Shown: positions 11,116 to 24,806, numbered from the stretch's first letter. The stretch is DNA of 64,000 nucleotides from Coriaria nepalensis (GCA_027186245.1 CP114481.1:23963501-24027500); one strand, 5' to 3'. Program-made: numbers and translations. The notes: generated by a model not told the origin, from the sequence alone.

Positions 11116-14100
11116 TCGTATTAATTTAGAATGATTTAATGACTCGAAGAGACTCACTGACAGGACTTAAAGGCTAAACAAATGCATTGTTGCCTTCAAT
11201 AGATTAACTGCAAGTTATGCAAGAAAGTCATGCTTAAAGGCCGAATTTCGTTCGAAGTGATTTAGAAAGATTTAATGACTAAAAGAGACGCAATAATATG
11301 ACTTTAAGGCTAAAAAATGAATAGTTTCCTTCAATAGATCAATTGCAAGTTATGCATGAAAGTCGTGTTTTAAATACAAAAATAGAATTGGTTCGAAGTG
11401 CCTTCAAACAATTTAATTATTGAAAAGACTGAGTGATATGCTTTTTAATGGTAAAATAATGCATTGTTGTCTTCAGTAGATTAATTGCAAGTTATGCAAG
11501 AAAATAATGTTTGAAGGGCGAAAATAGAATTCGTTCGAATTAATTGAGAATGATTTAATGACTCGACGAGAGTCAGTGACATGACTTTAAGGCTAAACAA
11601 ATGCATTGTTGCCTATAATAGATCTACTGCAAGTTATGCACGAAAGTCATGTTTAAAGGCCGAATTTCGTTCGAAGTGATTTAGAAAGATTTAATGACTA
11701 AAAGAGACGCAAAAATATGACTTTAAGGCTAAAAAAATGCATAGTTCCCATCAATAGATCAATTGCAAGTTATGCATCAAAGTCGTGTTTTAAATGCAAA
11801 AAGGGAATTGGTTCGAAGTGCCTTCAAACAATTTAATAATTGAAAAGACTGAGTGATATGCTTTTTAATTGTAAAATAATGCATTATTGTCTTCAGTAGA
11901 TTAATTGCAAGTTATGTAAGAAATAATGTTTGGAGGGCGAAAATAGAATTCGTTCGAATTAATATAGAATGATTTAATGACTTGTAGAGACTCAGTGACA
12001 TGACTTTAAGGCTAAACAAATGCATTGCTGCCTATAATAGATCAACTGCAAGTTATGCACGAAAGTCATGTTTAAAGGCCGAATTTCTATCGAAGTAATT
12101 TAGAATGATTTATTGACTAATAAGGACGCAAAAATATGACTTTAAGGCTAAAAAAATGCATAGTTGCCATCAATAGATCAATTGCAAGTTAGGCATGAAA
12201 GTCGCGTTTTAAATGCAAAAAGAGAATTAGTTCGAAGTGCCTTCAAACAATTTAATGATTGAAAAGACTGAGTGATATGCTTTTTAAAGCTAGAATAATG
12301 CATTCTTGTCTTCAATAGATTAATTACAAGTTATGTAAGAAAATAATGTTTGAAGGGCGAAAATAGAATTCGTTCGTATTAATTTAGAATGATTTAATGA
12401 CTCGAAGAGACTCACTGACAGGACTTAAAGGCTAAACAAATGCATTGTTGCCTTCAATAGATTAACTGCAAGTTATGCAAGAAAGTCATGCTTAAAGGCC
12501 GAATTTCGTTCGAAGTGATTTAGAAAGATTTAATGACTAAAAGAGACGCAATAATATGACTTTAAGGCTAAAAAATGAATAGTTTCCTTCAATAGATCAA
12601 TTGCAAGTTATGCATGAAAGTCGTGTTTTAAATACAAAAATAGAATTGGTTCGAAGTGCCTTCAAACAATTTAATTATTGAAAAGACTGAGTGATATGCT
12701 TTTTAATGGTAAAATAATGCATTGTTGTCTTCAGTAGATTAATTGCAAGTTATGCAAGAAAATAATGTTTGAAGGGCGAAAATAGAATTCGTTCGAATTA
12801 ATTGAGAATGATTTAATGACTCGACGAGAGTCAGTGACATGACTTTAAGGCTAAACAAATGCATTGTTGCCTATAATAGATCTACTGCAAGTTATGCACG
12901 AAAGTCATGTTTAAAGGCCGAATTTCGTTCGAAGTGATTTAGAAAGATTTAATGACTAAAAGAGACGCAAAAATATGACTTTAAGGCTAAAAAAATGCAT
13001 AGTTCCCATCAATAGATCAATTGCAAGTTATGCATCAAAGTCGTGTTTTAAATGCAAAAAGGGAATTGGTTCGAAGTGCCTTCAAACAATTTAATAATTG
13101 AAAAGACTGAGTGATATGCTTTTTAATTGTAAAATAATGCATTGTTGTCTTCAGTAGATTAATTGCAAGTTATGTAAGAAATAATGTTTGGAGGGCGAAA
13201 ATAGAATTCGTTCGAATTAATATAGAATGATTTAATGACTTGTAGAGACTCAGTGACATGACTTTAAGGCTAAACAAATGCATTGCTGCCTATAATAGAT
13301 CAACTGCAAGTTATGCACGAAAGTCATGTTTAAAGGCCGAATTTCTATCGAAGTAATTTAGAATGATTTATTGACTAATAAGGACGCAAAAATATGACTT
13401 TAAGGCTAAAAAAATGCATAGTTGCCATCAATAGATCAATTGCAAGTTAGGCATGAAAGTCGCGTTTTAAATGCAAAAAGAGAATTAGTTCGAAGTGCCT
13501 TCAAACAATTTAATGATTGAAAAGACTGAGTGATATGCTTTTTAAAGCTAGAATAATGCATTCTTGTCTTCAATAGATTAATTACAAGTTATGTAAGAAA
13601 ATAATGTTTGAAGGGCGAAAATAGAATTCGTTCGTATTAATTTAGAATGATTTAATGACTCGAAGAGACTCACTGACAGGACTTAAAGGCTAAACAAATG
13701 CATTGTTGCCTTCAATAGATTAACTGCAAGTTATGCAAGAAAGTCATGCTTAAAGGCCGAATTTCGTTCGAAGTGATTTAGAAAGATTTAATGACTAAAA
13801 GAGACGCAATAATATGACTTTAAGGCTAAAAAATGAATAGTTTCCTTCAATAGATCAATTGCAAGTTATGCATGAAAGTCGTGTTTTAAATACAAAAATA
13901 GAATTGGTTCGAAGTGCCTTCAAACAATTTAATTATTGAAAAGACTGAGTGATATGCTTTTTAATGGTAAAATAATGCATTGTTGTCTTCAGTAGATTAA
14001 TTGCAAGTTATGCAAGAAAATAATGTTTGAAGGGCGAAAATAGAATTCGTTCGAATTAATTGAGAATGATTTAATGACTCGACGAGAGTCAGTGACATGA

Positions 14101-15191
14101 CTTTAAGGCTAAACAAATGCATTGTTGCCTATAATAGATCTACTGCAAGTTATGCACGAAAGTCATGTTTAAAGGCCGAATTTCGTTCGAAGTGATTTAG
14201 AAAGATTTAATGACTAAAAGAGACGCAAAAATATGACTTTAAGGCTAAAAAAATGCATAGTTCCCATCAATAGATCAATTGCAAGTTATGCATCAAAGTC
14301 GTGTTTTAAATGCAAAAAGGGAATTGGTTCGAAGTGCCTTCAAACAATTTAATAATTGAAAAGACTGAGTGATATGCTTTTTAATTGTAAAATAATGCAT
14401 TGTTGTCTTCAGTAGATTAATTGCAAGTTATGTAAGAAATAATGTTTGGAGGGCGAAAATAGAATTCGTTCGAATTAATATAGAATGATTTAATGACTTG
14501 TAGAGACTCAGTGACATGACTTTAAGGCTAAACAAATGCATTGCTGCCTATAATAGATCAACTGCAAGTTATGCACGAAAGTCATGTTTAAAGGCCGAAT
14601 TTCTATCGAAGTAATTTAGAATGATTTATTGACTAATAAGGACGCAAAAATATGACTTTAAGGCTAAAAAAATGCATAGTTGCCATCAATAGATCAATTG
14701 CAAGTTAGGCATGAAAGTCGCGTTTTAAATGCAAAAAGAGAATTAGTTCGAAGTGCCTTCAAACAATTTAATGATTGAAAAGACTGAGTGATATGCTTTT
14801 TAAAGCTAGAATAATGCATTCTTGTCTTCAATAGATTAATTACAAGTTATGTAAGAAAATAATGTTTGAAGGGCGAAAATAGAATTCGTTCGTATTAATT
14901 TAGAATGATTTAATGACTCGAAGAGACTCACTGACAGGACTTAAAGGCTAAACAAATGCATTGTTGCCTTCAATAGATTAACTGCAAGTTATGCAAGAAA
15001 GTCATGCTTAAAGGCCGAATTTCGTTCGAAGTGATTTAGAAAGATTTAATGACTAAAAGAGACGCAATAATATGACTTTAAGGCTAAAAAATGAATAGTT
15101 TCCTTCAATAGATCAATTGCAAGTTATGCATGAAAGTCGTGTTTTAAATACAAAAATAGAATTGGTTCGAAGTGCCTTCAAACAATTTAAT
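11116..15191. repeat. 3.24 near-identical copies of a 1258-bp triple HOR
   Basis: The marker AAGAAAGTCATGCTTAAAGG sits at 11221, 12479, 13737 and 14995, exactly 1258 bp apart, and full-length copies start at 11390, 12648 and 13906. Rare variants are repeated in each copy: TTTAATTATTG, GACTCGACGAGAGTC, GACTTGTAGAG, AATTTCTATCG and AATAAGGACGC. The only difference noticed is GCATTATTG in the first copy (near 11881) versus GCATTGTTG in the others. The match begins just after the T/A difference at 11115 and ends at 15191, before TGATTG replaces TTATTG. This is the youngest-looking amplification in the window. Confidence 0.93.
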
Positions 15192-18100
15192 GATTGAAAA
15201 GACTAAGTGATATGCTTTTTAATGGTAAAATAATGCATTGTTGTCTTCAGTAGATTAATTGCAAGTTATGCAAGAAAATAATGTTTGAAGGGCGGAAATA
15301 GAATTCGTTCGAATTAATTGAGAATGATTTAATGACTAGAAGAGACTTAGTGACATGACTTTAAGGCTAAACAAATGCATTGTTGCCTATAATAGATCAA
15401 CTGCAAGTTATGCACGAAAGTCAAGTTTAAAGGCCGAATTTCGTTCGAAGTGGTTTAGAATGATTTACTGATTAAAAGACACGCAAAAATATGACTTTAA
15501 GGCTAAAAAAATGCATAGTTGCCATCAATAGATCAATTCAAAGTTATGCATCAAAGTCGCGTTTTAAATGCAAAAAGAGAATTGGTTCGAAGTGCCTTCA
15601 AACAATTTAATGATTGAAAAGACTGAGTGATATGCTTTTTAAAGCTAGAATATTGCATTCTTGTCTTCAATAGATTAATTACAAGTTATGTAAGAAAATA
15701 ATGTTGGAAGGGCGAAAATAGAATTTGTTCGTATTAATTTGGAATGATTTAATGACTCGAAGTGACTCAGTGACAGGACTTAAAGGCTAAACAAATGCAT
15801 TGTTGCCTTTAATAGATTAATTGCAAGTTATGCACGAAAGTCCTGTTTAAAGGCCGAATTTCGTTTGAAGTGATTTAGAAAGATTTAATGACTAAAAGAG
15901 ACGCAATAATATGACTTTAAGGTTAAAAAATGAATAGTTGCCTTCAATAGATCAAGTGCAAGTTATGCATGAAAGTCGTGTTTTAAATACAAAATTAGAA
16001 TTGGTTCGAAGAGCCTTCAAACAATTTATTGATTGAAAAAACTGAGTGATATGCTTTTTAATGCTAAAATAATCCGTTGTTGTCTTCAGTAGATTAATTG
16101 CATGTTATGTAAGGAAATAATATTTGAAGGGCGAAAATAGAATTCGTTTGAATTAATTTAGAATGATTTAATGACTAGAAGAGACTTAGTGACATGACTT
16201 TAAGGCTAAACAAATGCATTGTTGCCTATAATAGATCAACTGCAAGTTATGCACGAAAGTCATGTTTAAAGGCCGAATTTCGTTCGAAGTGATTTAGAAT
16301 GATTTACTGACTAAAAGAGACGCAAAAATATGACTTTAAGGCTAAAAAAATGCATAGTTTCCATCAATAGATCAATTGCAAGTTATGCATCAAAGTCGCG
16401 TTTTAAATGCAAAACAAGAATTGGTTCGTAGTGCCTTCAAACAATTTAATGATTGAAAAGACTGAGTGATATACTTTTTAATGCTAAAATAATGCATTGT
16501 TGTCTTCGGTAGATTAATTGCAAGTTATGTAAGAAAATAATGTTTGAAGGGCGAAAATAGAATTCGTTTGAATTAATTTAGAATGATTGAATGACTCGAA
16601 GAGACTCACTGACAGGACTTAAAGGCTAGACAAATGCATTGTTGCCTTCAATAGATTAACTGCAAGTTATGCACGAAAGTCATGTTTAAAGGCTGAATTT
16701 CATTCGAAGTGATGTAGAAAGATTTAATAACTAAAAGAGACGCAATAATATGAATTTAAGGTTAAAAAATGAATAGTTGCCTTGAATAGATCAAGTGCAA
16801 GTTATGCATGAAATCGTGTTTTAGAGACAAAAATAGAATTGGTTCGAAGTGCCTTCAAACAATTTAATGATTGAAAAGACTGAGTGATATGCTTTTTAAT
16901 GCTAAAATAATGCATTGTTGTCTTCTGTAGATTAATTGCAAGTTATGTAAGAAAATAGTGTTTGAAGGGCGAAAATAGAATTTGTTCGAATTAATTTAGA
17001 ATGATTTAATGACTCGAAGAGACTTAGTGACATGACTTTATGGCTAAACAAATGCATTGTTGCTTTTCATGGATCAACTGCAAGTTACGCACGAAAGTCA
17101 TGTTTAAAGGCCGAATTCCATTCGAAGTGACTTAGAACGATTTACTAACTAAAAGAGACGCAAAAATATGAATTTATGGCTAAAAAATGCATAGTTGCCA
17201 TCAATAGATCAATCGCAAGTTAGGTATGAAAGTCGCGTTTTAAATGCAAAAAGAGAATTAGTTCGAAGTGCCTTCAAACAATTTAATGATTGAAAAGACT
17301 GAGTGATATGCTTTTTAAAGCTAAAATAATGCATTCTTGTCTTCAATAGATTAATTACAAGTTATGTAAGAAAATAATGTTTGAAGGGCGAAAATAGAAT
17401 TCGTTTGAATTAATTTAGAATGATTGAATGACTCGAAGAGACTCACTGACAGGACTTAAAGGCTAAACAAATGCATTGTTGCCTTCAATAGATTAACTGC
17501 AAGTTATGCACGAAAGTCATGTTTAAAGGCCGAATTTCGTTCGAAGTGATTTAGAATGATTTACTGACTAAAAGAAACGCAAAAATATGACTTTAAGGCT
17601 AAAAAAATGCATAGTTGCCATCAATAGATCAATTGCAAGTTATGCATGAAAGTCGCGTTTTAAATGCAAAAAGAGAATTGGTTCGAAGTGCCTTCCAACA
17701 ATTTAATGATTGAAAAGACTGAGTGATATGCTTTTTAATGGTAAAATAATGCATTGTTGTCTTCAGTAGATTAATTGCCAGTTATGTTAGAAAATAATGT
17801 TTGAAGGGCGAAAATAGAATTCGTTCGAATTAATTTAGAATGATTTAATGACTAGAAGAGACTCAGTGACATGACTTTAAGGCTAAACAAATGCATTGTT
17901 GCCTATAATATATCAACTGCAAGTTATGCACGATAGTCATGTTTAAAGGCCGAATTTCGTTCGACGTGATTTAGAATGATTTACTGACAAGAAGAGACGC
18001 AATAATATGACTTTAAGGCGAAAAAATGAATTGTTGCCTTCAATAGATCAAGTGCAAGTTATGCATGAAAGTCGTGTTTTAAATACAAAAACAGAATTGG

Positions 18101-20499
18101 TTCGAAAAGCCTTCAAACAATTTAATGATTGAAAAGACTGAGTGATATGCTTTTTAATGGTAAAATAATGCATTGTTGTCTTCAGTAGATTAATTGCAAG
18201 TTATGTGAGAAATAATGTTTGAAGACCGAAAATAGAATTCGTTCGAATTAATTTAGAATGATTTAATGACTAGAAGAGACTCAGTGACATGACTTTAAGG
18301 CTAAACAAATGCATTGTTGCCTATAATATATCAACTGCAAGTTATGCACGATAGTCATGTTTAAAGGCCAAATTTTGTTCGACGTGATTTAGAATGATTT
18401 ACTGACAAGAAGAGACGCAATAATATGACTTTAAGGCTAGAAAAATGAATAGTTCCCATCAATATATCAATTGCAAGTTATGCATGAAAGTCGCGTTCTA
18501 AATGCAAAAAGAGAATTGGTTCGAAGTGCCTTCCAACAATTTAAGGATTGAAAAGACTGAGTGATATGCTTTTTAATGGTAAAATAATGAATTGTTGTCT
18601 TCAGCAGATTAATTGCCAGTTATGTAAGAAAATAATGTTTGAAGGGCGAAAATAGAATTCGTTCGAATTCATTTAGAATGATTTACTGACTAGAAGAGAC
18701 TTAGTGACATGACTTAAAGGCTAAACAAATGCATTGTTGCCTTCAATAGATTAACTGCAAGTTATGCACGAAAGTCATGATTAAAGGCCAAATTTCGTTC
18801 GAAGTGATTTAGAAAGATTTAATGAAAAAAAGAGACGCAATAATATGACTTTAAGGCGAAAAAATGAATAGTTGCCTTCAATAGATCAAGTACAAGTTAT
18901 GCATGAAAGTCGTGTTTTAAATACAAAAATTGAATTGGTTCGAAGAGCCTTCAAACAATTTAATGATTGAAAAGACTGAGTGATATGCTTTTTAATGCTA
19001 AAATAATGCATTGTTGTCATCAATAGATTAATTACAAGTTATGTAAGAAAATAGTGTGGGAATGGCAAAAATAGAATTCGTTCGTATTAATTTAGAATGA
19101 TTTAATGACCCGAAGAGACTCACTGACAAGACTTTAGGCTAAAAAAATGCATTGTTGCCTTCAATAGATAAACTGCAAGTTATGCATGAAAGTCATGTTT
19201 AAAGGCCGAATTTCGTTCGAAGTGATTGAGAATGATTTACTGACTAAAAGAGACGCAAAAATATAACTTTAAGCCAAAAAAAATGAATAGTTTCCATCAA
19301 TAGATCAATTGCAAGTTATGCATGAATGTCGCGTTTTAAATGCAAAAAGAGAATTGGTTCGAAGTGCCTTCAAACAATTTAATGATTGAAAAGACTGTGT
19401 GATATGCTTTTTAATGCTAAAATAATGCATTGTTGTCTTCAATAGATTAATTGCAAGTTATGTAAGAAAATAATGTTGGAAGGGCGAAAATAGAATTTGT
19501 TCATATTAATTTAGAATGATTTAATGACTTGAAGTGACTCAGTGACAGGACTTAAAGGCTAAACAAATGGATTGTTGCCTATAATAGATCAACTGCAAGT
19601 TATGCACGAAAGTCATGTTTAAAGGCCGAATTTCGTTCGAAGTGATTTAGAATGATTTACTGACTAAAAGAGACGCAAAAATATGACTTTAAGGCTAAAA
19701 AAATGCATTGTTGCCATCAATAGATCAATTGCAAGTCATGAATGAAAGTCGCGTTTTAAATGCAAAAAGGGAATTGGTTCGAAGTGCCTTCCAACAATTT
19801 AATGATTGAAAAGACAAAGTGATATGCTTTTTAGTGCTAAAATAATGCATTGTTGTCTTCAGTAGATTAATTGCCAGTTATGTAAGAAAATAATGTTTGA
19901 TGGGCGAAAATAGAATTCGTTCGAATTAATTTAGAATGATCTAATGACTAGAAGAGACTCAGTGACATGACTTTAAGGCTAAACAAATGCATTGTTGCCT
20001 ATAATAGATCAACTACAAGTTATGCACGAAAGTCATGTTTAAAGGCCGAATTTCGTTCGAAGTGATTTAGAATTATTTTCTGATTAAAAGAGATGCAAAA
20101 ATATGACTTTAAGGCTAAAAAAATGCATAGTTGCCATCAATAGATCAATTGCAAGTTATGCATCAAAGTCGCGTTTTAAATGCAAAAAGGGAATTGGTTC
20201 GAAGAGCCTTCAAACAATTTATCGATTGAAAAGACTTAGTGATATGCTTTTTAATGGTAAAATAATGCATTGTTGTCTTCAGTAGATTAATTGCAAGTTA
20301 TGTAAGAAATAATATTTTGAGGGCGAAAATAGAATTCGTTCGTATTAATTTAGAATGATTTAATGACTAGAAGAGACTCAGTGACGTGACTTTAAGGCTA
20401 AACAAATGCATTGTTGCCTATAATAGATCAACTGCAAGTTATGCACGAATGTCATGTTTAAAGGCCGAACATCGTTCGAAGTGATTTAGAATGATTTAC

Positions 20500-21270
20500 T
20501 GACTAATAGAGACGCCAAAATATGACTTTAAGGCAAAAAAATGCATAGTTGCCATCAATATATCAATTGCAAGCTATGCATGAAAGTCGCGTTTTAAATG
20601 CAAAAAGAGAATTGGTTCGAAGTGCCTTCAAACAATTTAATGATTGAGAAGACTGACTGATATGCTTTTTAATGCTAAAATAATGCATTGTTGTCTTCAG
20701 TAGATTAATTACAAGTTATGTAAGAAAATAATGTTTGAAGGGCGAAAATAGAATTCGTTCGTATTAATTTAGAATGATTTAATGACTAGAAGAGACTCAG
20801 TGACATGACTTTAAGGCTAAACAAATGCATTGTTGAATATAATAGATCAAATGCAAGTTATGCACGAAAGTCATGTTTAAAGGCCGAATTTCATTCGAAG
20901 TGATTTAGAATGATTTACTGACTAATAGAGACGCCAAAATATGACTTTAAGGCAAACAAATGCATAGTTGCCATCAATATATCAAGTGCAAGTTATGCAT
21001 GAAAGTCGTGTTTTAAATACAAAAATAGAATTGGTTCGAAGAGCCTTCAAACAATTTAATGATTGAAAAGACTGAGTGATATGCTTTTTAATGGTAAAAT
21101 AATGCATTGTTGTCTTCAGTAGATTAATTGCAAGTTATGTATCAAAATAATGTTTGAAGGGCGAAAATAGAATTCGTTCGTATTAATTTAGAATGATTTA
21201 ATGACTTGAAGAGACTCAGTGACATGACTTTAAGGCTAAACAAATGCGTTGTTGCTTTCAATAGATCAAC
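20500..21270. repeat. Segmental duplicate, copy 1 (partner 22595-23365)
   Basis: Shared rare variants include GACTAATAGAGACGCC, CATCAATATATC, TTGAGAAGACTGACTG, TTGAATATAATAG and GTTATGTATCAAAATAATG. The offset is 2095 bp, equal to five HORs (marker at 20646 and 22741). The copies part after the GCGTTGTTGCTTTC marker. Confidence 0.82.
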
Positions 21271-21429
21271 TGCAAGTTATGCACGAAAGTCATGATTAAA
21301 GGCCAAATTTCGTTCGAAGTGATTCAGAAAGATTTAATGAAAAAAAGAGACGCAATAATATGACTTTAAGGCGAAAAAATTAATAGTTGCCTTCAATAGA
21401 TCAAGTGCAAGTTATGCATGAAAGTCGTG

Positions 21430-21745
21430 TTTTAAATACAAAAATAGAATTGGTTCGAAGAGCCTTCAAACAATTTATTGATTGAAAAGACTGAGTGCTA
21501 TGCTTTTTAATGGTAAAATAATGCATTGTTGTCCTTAGTAGATTAATTTCAAGTTATGCAAGAAAATAATGTTTGAAGGGCGAAAATAGAATTCGTTCGT
21601 ATTAATTTAGAATGATTTAATGACTCGAAGAGACTAAGTGACATGACTTTAAGGCTAAACAAATGCATTGTTGCTTTCAATAGATCAACTGCAAGTTACG
21701 CACGAAAGTCATGTTTAAAGTCCGAATTTCGTTTGAAGTGATTTA
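21430..21745. repeat. Local duplicate, copy 1 (partner 22268-22583)
   Basis: Shares GAGTGCTATGC, TTGTCCTTAGTAG, TTAATTTCAAG, GACTAAGTGAC and AAAGTCCGAATTTCGTTTG with a block 839 bp (two HORs) downstream. It sits inside the interval between the two 2095-bp-offset duplicates, so the local order of blocks is nested. Confidence 0.8.
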
Positions 21746-22267
21746 GAACGATTTACTAACTAAAAGAGATGCAAAAATATGAATATAAGGCTAAAAAAAT
21801 GAATAGTTTCCTTCAATAGATCAAGTGCAAGTTATGCATGAAGGTCATGTTTCAAATACAAAATAGAATTGGTTCGAAGTGCCTTCAAACAATTTAATGA
21901 TTGAAAAGACTGAGTGATATGCTTTTTAATGCTAAAATAATGCATTGTTGTCTTCAGTAGATTAATTATAAGTTATCTAAGAAAATAATGTTTGAAGGGC
22001 GAAAATAAAATTCGTTCGTATTAATTTAGAATGATTTAATGACTCGAAGAGATTTAGTGACATGAGTTAAAGGCTAAAAAAATGCATTGTTGCCTATAAT
22101 AGATTAACTGCAAGTTATGCACCAAAGTCATGTTTAAAGGCCGAATTTCGTTCGAAGTGATTTAGAAAGATTTAATGACTAAAAGAGACGCAATAATATG
22201 ACTTTAAGGCTAAAAATTGAATAGGTTCCTTCAATAGATCAAGTGCAAGTTATGCATGAAAGTCGTG

Positions 22268-22583
22268 TTTTAAATACAAAAATAGAATTGGTTCGAAGAG
22301 CCTTCAAACAATTTATTGATTGAAAAGACTGAGTGCTATGCTTTTTAATGGTAAAATAATGCATTGTTGTCCTTAGTAGATTAATTTCAAGTTATGCAAG
22401 AAAATAATGTTTGAAGGGCGAAAATAGAATTCGTTCGTATTAATTTAGAATGATTTAATGACTCGAAGAGACTAAGTGACATGACTTTAAGGCTAAACAA
22501 ATGCATTGTTGCTTTCAATAGATCAACTGCAAGTTACGCACGAAAGTCATGTTTAAAGTCCGAATTTCGTTTGAAGTGATTTA
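22268..22583. repeat. Local duplicate, copy 2 (partner 21430-21745)
   Basis: Second copy, abutting the left edge of the 22595-23365 duplicate. The junction near 22583-22595 is where two different donor blocks meet. Confidence 0.78.
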
Positions 22584-22594
22584 GAATGATTTAC

Positions 22595-23365
22595 TGACTA
22601 ATAGAGACGCCAAAATATGACTTTAAGGCAAAAAAATGCATAGTTGCCATCAATATATCAATTGCAAGCTATGCATGAAAGTCGCGTTTTAAATGCAAAA
22701 AGAGAATTGGTTCGAAGTGCCTTCAAACAATTTAATGATTGAGAAGACTGACTGATATGCTTTTTAATGCTAAAATAATGCATTGTTGTCTTCAGTAGAT
22801 TAATTACAAGTTATGTAAGAAAATAATGTTTGAAGGGCGAAAATAGAATTCGTTCGTATTAATTTAGAATGATTTAATGACTAGAAGAGACTCAGTGACA
22901 TGACTTTAAGGCTAAACAAATGCATTGTTGAATATAATAGATCAACTGCAAGTTATGCACGAAAGTCATGTTTAAAGGCCGAATTTCATTCGAAGTGATT
23001 TAGAATGATTTACTGACTAATAGAGACGCCAAAATATGACTTTAAGGCAAACAAATGCATAGTTGCCATCAATATATCAAGTGCAAGTTATGCATGAAAG
23101 TCGTGTTTTAAATACAAAAATAGAATTGGTTCGAAGAGCCTTCAAACAATTTAATGATTGAAAAGACTGAGTGATATGCATTTTAATGGTAAAATAATGC
23201 ATTGTTGTCTTCAGTAGATTAATTGCAAGTTATGTATCAAAATAATGTTTGAAGGGCGAAAATAGAATTCGTTCGTATTAATTTAGAATGATTTAATGAC
23301 TCGAAGAGACTCAGTGACATGACTTTAAGGCTAAACAAATGCGTTGTTGCTTTCAATATATCAAC
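22595..23365. repeat. Segmental duplicate, copy 2 (partner 20500-21270)
   Basis: Second copy of the five-HOR-offset duplicate. It differs from the first at a few sites, such as GATCAACTGC versus GATCAAATGC and GCATTTTAATGG versus GCTTTTTAATGG. Confidence 0.82.
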
Positions 23366-24529
23366 TGCAAGTTACGCACGAAAGTCATGTTTAAAGGCCG
23401 AATTTCGTTCGAAGTGATTTAGAACGATTTACTAACTAAAAGAGATGCAAAAATATGAATTTAAGGCTAAAAAGTTGAATAGTTTCGTTCAATAGATCAA
23501 GTGCAATTTATGCATGAAGGTCGTGTTTTAAAGACAAAATAGAATTGGTTCGAAGTGCCTTCAAACAATTTAATGATTGAAAAGACTAAGTGATATGCTT
23601 TTTAATGCTAAAATAATGCATTGTTGTCTTCAGTAGATTAATTACAAGTTATCTAAGAAAATAATGTTTGAAGGGCGAAAATAGAATTCGTTCGTATTAA
23701 TTTAGAATGATTTAATGACTCGAAGAGATTAAGTGACAGGAGTTAAAGGCTAAAAAAATGCATTGTTGCCTTCAATAGATTAACTGCAAGTTATGCGCCA
23801 AAGTCATGTTTAAAGGCCGAATTTCGTTCGAAGTGATTTATAGAAAGATGTAATGACTAAAAGAGACGCAATAATATGACTTTAAGGCTAAAAAGTGAAT
23901 AGGTTCCTTCAATAGATCAAGTGCAAGTTATGCATGAAAGTCGTGTTTTAAATACAAAAATAGAATTGGTTCGAAGAGCCTTCAAACAATTTAATGATTG
24001 AAAAGACTGAGTGATATGCTTTTTAATGGTAAAATATTGCATTGTTGTCTTCAGTAGATTAATTGCAAGTTATGTAAGAAAATAATGTTTGAAGGGCGAA
24101 AATAGAATTTGTTTGAATTAATTTAGAATGATTTAATGACTAGAAGAGACGTAGTGACATGACTTTAAGGCTAAACAAATGCATTGTTGCCTATAATGGA
24201 TCAACTGCAAGTTATGCACAAAAGTCATGTTTAAAGGCCGAATTTCGTTCGAAGTGATTTAGAAAGATTTACTAACTAAAAGAGACGCAAAAATATGACT
24301 TTAAGGCTAAAAAAATGCATAGTTGCCATCAATAGATCAATTGCAAGTTATGCATCAAAGTCACATTTTAAATGCAAAACGAGAATTGGTTCGAAGTGCC
24401 TTCAAACAATTTAATGTTTAAAAATACTGAGTGATATGCTTTTTAATGCTAAAATAATGCATTGTTGTCTTCAGTAGATTAATTGCAAGTTATGAAAGAA
24501 AATAATGTTTGAAGGGCGAAAATAGAATT

Positions 24530-24665
24530 CGTTCACATTAATTTAGAATGATTTAATGACTCGAAGAGACTTAGTGACAGGACTTAAAGGCTAAACAAAT
24601 GCATTGTTGCCTTCAATAGATTAACTACAAGTTATGCACGAAAGTCTTGTTTAAAGGCCGAATTT
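24530..24665. repeat. Monomer B haplotype B2 (GACAGGACTTAAAGG, CCTTCAATAGATTAAC)
   Basis: A second major B haplotype differs from the exemplar at linked sites: GACAGGACTTAAAGG instead of GACATGACTTTAAGG, CCTTCAATAG instead of CCTATAATAG, GATTAACT instead of GATCAACT, and often AAGTCCTGTTT or AAGTCTTGTTT instead of AAGTCATGTTT. It recurs many times between 11 and 57 kb and is often followed by haplotype C2. This copy starts GTTCACATTA, a CpG-to-CpA change relative to the common GTTCGTATTA. Confidence 0.75.
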
Positions 24666-24806
24666 CGTTCGAAGTGATTTAGAAAGATTTAATGACTAAA
24701 AGAGACGCAATAATATGACTTTAAGGCTAAAAAATGAATTGTTGCCTTCAATAGATCAAGTGCAAGTTATGCATGAAAGTCGTGTTTTAAATTCAAAAAT
24801 AGAATT
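24666..24806. repeat. Monomer C haplotype C2
   Basis: C2 is 141 bp and differs from C1 at a set of linked positions: AAAGATTTAATGAC, GACGCAATAATATG, six rather than seven A before TGAAT, CCTTCAATAG, GATCAAGTGC, AGTCGTGTTTT and an AT-richer tail (AAATACAAAAATAG in most copies; here ATTC replaces ATAC). The haplotype recurs from about 1.1 kb to 62 kb. C1/C2 hybrids also occur, for example near 3215-3354, and indicate recombination or conversion inside the monomer. Confidence 0.75.

Noticed and set aside
20103..20285. 60-codon open frame starting in monomer C
   Set aside because: It lies wholly within repeat sequence, exists only because of copy-specific substitutions, has no homologue I recognise, and the same positions are stop-interrupted in most other units.
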